Shown one piece after another: positions 63,795-64,000 of a stretch of 64,000 bases of DNA (the stretch's first letter is position 1; each line of letters begins with the position of its first letter). The position numbers were made by a program, and so were the translations under genes. Source of the stretch: Dokdonella sp. (GTDB lineage Bacteria > Pseudomonadota > Gammaproteobacteria > Xanthomonadales > Rhodanobacteraceae); contig JAHCAR010000006.1 of assembly GCA_019634795.1 (NCBI GenBank), positions 1-64,000 of the forward strand, written 5' to 3'. The notes beneath the pieces were generated by a model, which did no database searches, was not told where the DNA came from, and saw only the letters and a program-made list of their open reading frames with translations.

Positions 63795-64000
63795 CTAACC
63801 CCCTCCCACAAACCCCATCTGTCGCCAGGCCTCATACGCCACCACGGCTACCGCATTCGACAGGTTGAGACTGCGGTTCTGCGGCCGCATCGGCAAGCGA
63901 ATCCGCTGCCCCATCGGCACCGACTCGAGCACCGCCTGCGGCAAGCCACTCGTCTCCGAACCGAACATCACGGCATCGTTCTCGCCGTAATGCACGGTGT
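63795..64000 (-). CDS. trmL: tRNA (cytidine(34)-2'-O)-methyltransferase TrmL, C-terminal part (cut by window edge)
   Basis: SPOUT-family enzyme that 2'-O-methylates the wobble base of tRNA-Leu. Only the C-terminal 68 codons are inside the window. [18 protein letters not shown], the SAM-knot segment [20 protein letters not shown] and [17 protein letters not shown] match the family closely. In E. coli trmL lies downstream of secB-gpsA-cysE; here it is near gpsA but convergent with it, and cysE is missing. The stop is at 63795-63797. Confidence 0.93.
   Translation of the reverse strand, partial: TVHYGENDAVMFGSETSGLPQAVLESVPMGQRIRLPMRPQNRSLNLSNAVAVVAYEAWRQMGFVGGG

Noticed and set aside
63361..63800. 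CRISPR array, suggested by regular spacing of repeats
   Set aside because: There are only three palindromic units, the spacers are copies of the trmL 3' end rather than unique sequences, and no cas gene is near.

Overview
The window looks like a chromosomal segment of a high-GC gammaproteobacterium close to the Xanthomonadales/Lysobacterales (Rhodanobacteraceae-like). The evidence is the proteobacterial gene set (class II QueF, AceK, HemD-HemX-HemY, HrpB, RluE, SecB-GpsA-TrmL), the uniformly GC-rich codons, the REP-type repeats (core GTAGGAGCGCGTTCACGCGC), and secreted proteins with a C-terminal (D)TIFxxG(Y/F)D-like tail. The placement is inferred from gene content. No rRNA, tRNA, CRISPR array, prophage or intact transposon is visible.

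Layout. 1-6 kb: the end of an EcsC-like gene, then a cobalamin riboswitch heading nrdA; nrdB is separated from nrdA by a repeat-rich gap holding a broken GIY-YIG gene; a sirtuin follows. 6-16 kb: an EAL protein converges on a propeller-GGDEF protein; then a secreted di-haem propeller protein, a NUDIX hydrolase, an exported SnoaL-like protein and the fossil 3' end of a secreted-protein gene. 16-20 kb: an APC permease, a Ca2+/cation antiporter-like protein and an aldo/keto reductase. 20-26 kb: an RND efflux operon in the order outer-membrane factor, adaptor, pump. 26-33 kb: queF, a LysM protein, lipoproteins, icd and aceK, a tiny DUF1328 membrane protein, an exported methyltransferase-like lipoprotein, rluE and a methyltransferase. 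33-37 kb, mostly minus strand: VOC protein, SulP transporter, exported protein, a MITE-like element and a thioesterase. 37-40 kb: hemD-hemX-hemY. 40-45 kb: composite repeats, a DUF2845 protein, a hot-dog thioesterase, srkA, a PlsC-like acyltransferase and a YheT-like hydrolase. 45-54 kb: an exported transglutaminase-like protein with a Sel1 partner, an AAA+ ATPase, a TPR-sulfotransferase, a PEBP protein and a second composite-repeat block. 54-61 kb: hrpB, a MotA/MotB-like pair and a serine hydrolase. 61-64 kb: rhodanese, secB, gpsA and the 3' part of trmL, preceded by two extra copies of the trmL 3' end.

How the parts work together. B12 probably controls whether the class Ia ribonucleotide reductase is made. 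icd and aceK put the TCA/glyoxylate branch enzyme beside its kinase/phosphatase. The EAL and GGDEF enzymes break and make c-di-GMP. hemD-X-Y serve tetrapyrrole synthesis. The secB-gpsA cluster is the familiar gammaproteobacterial export and phospholipid-precursor block. Many intergenic gaps hold palindromic repeats, so much of the novelty lies between genes: the tandem trmL 3' ends, the MITE-like element, the composite repeats and two gene fossils.
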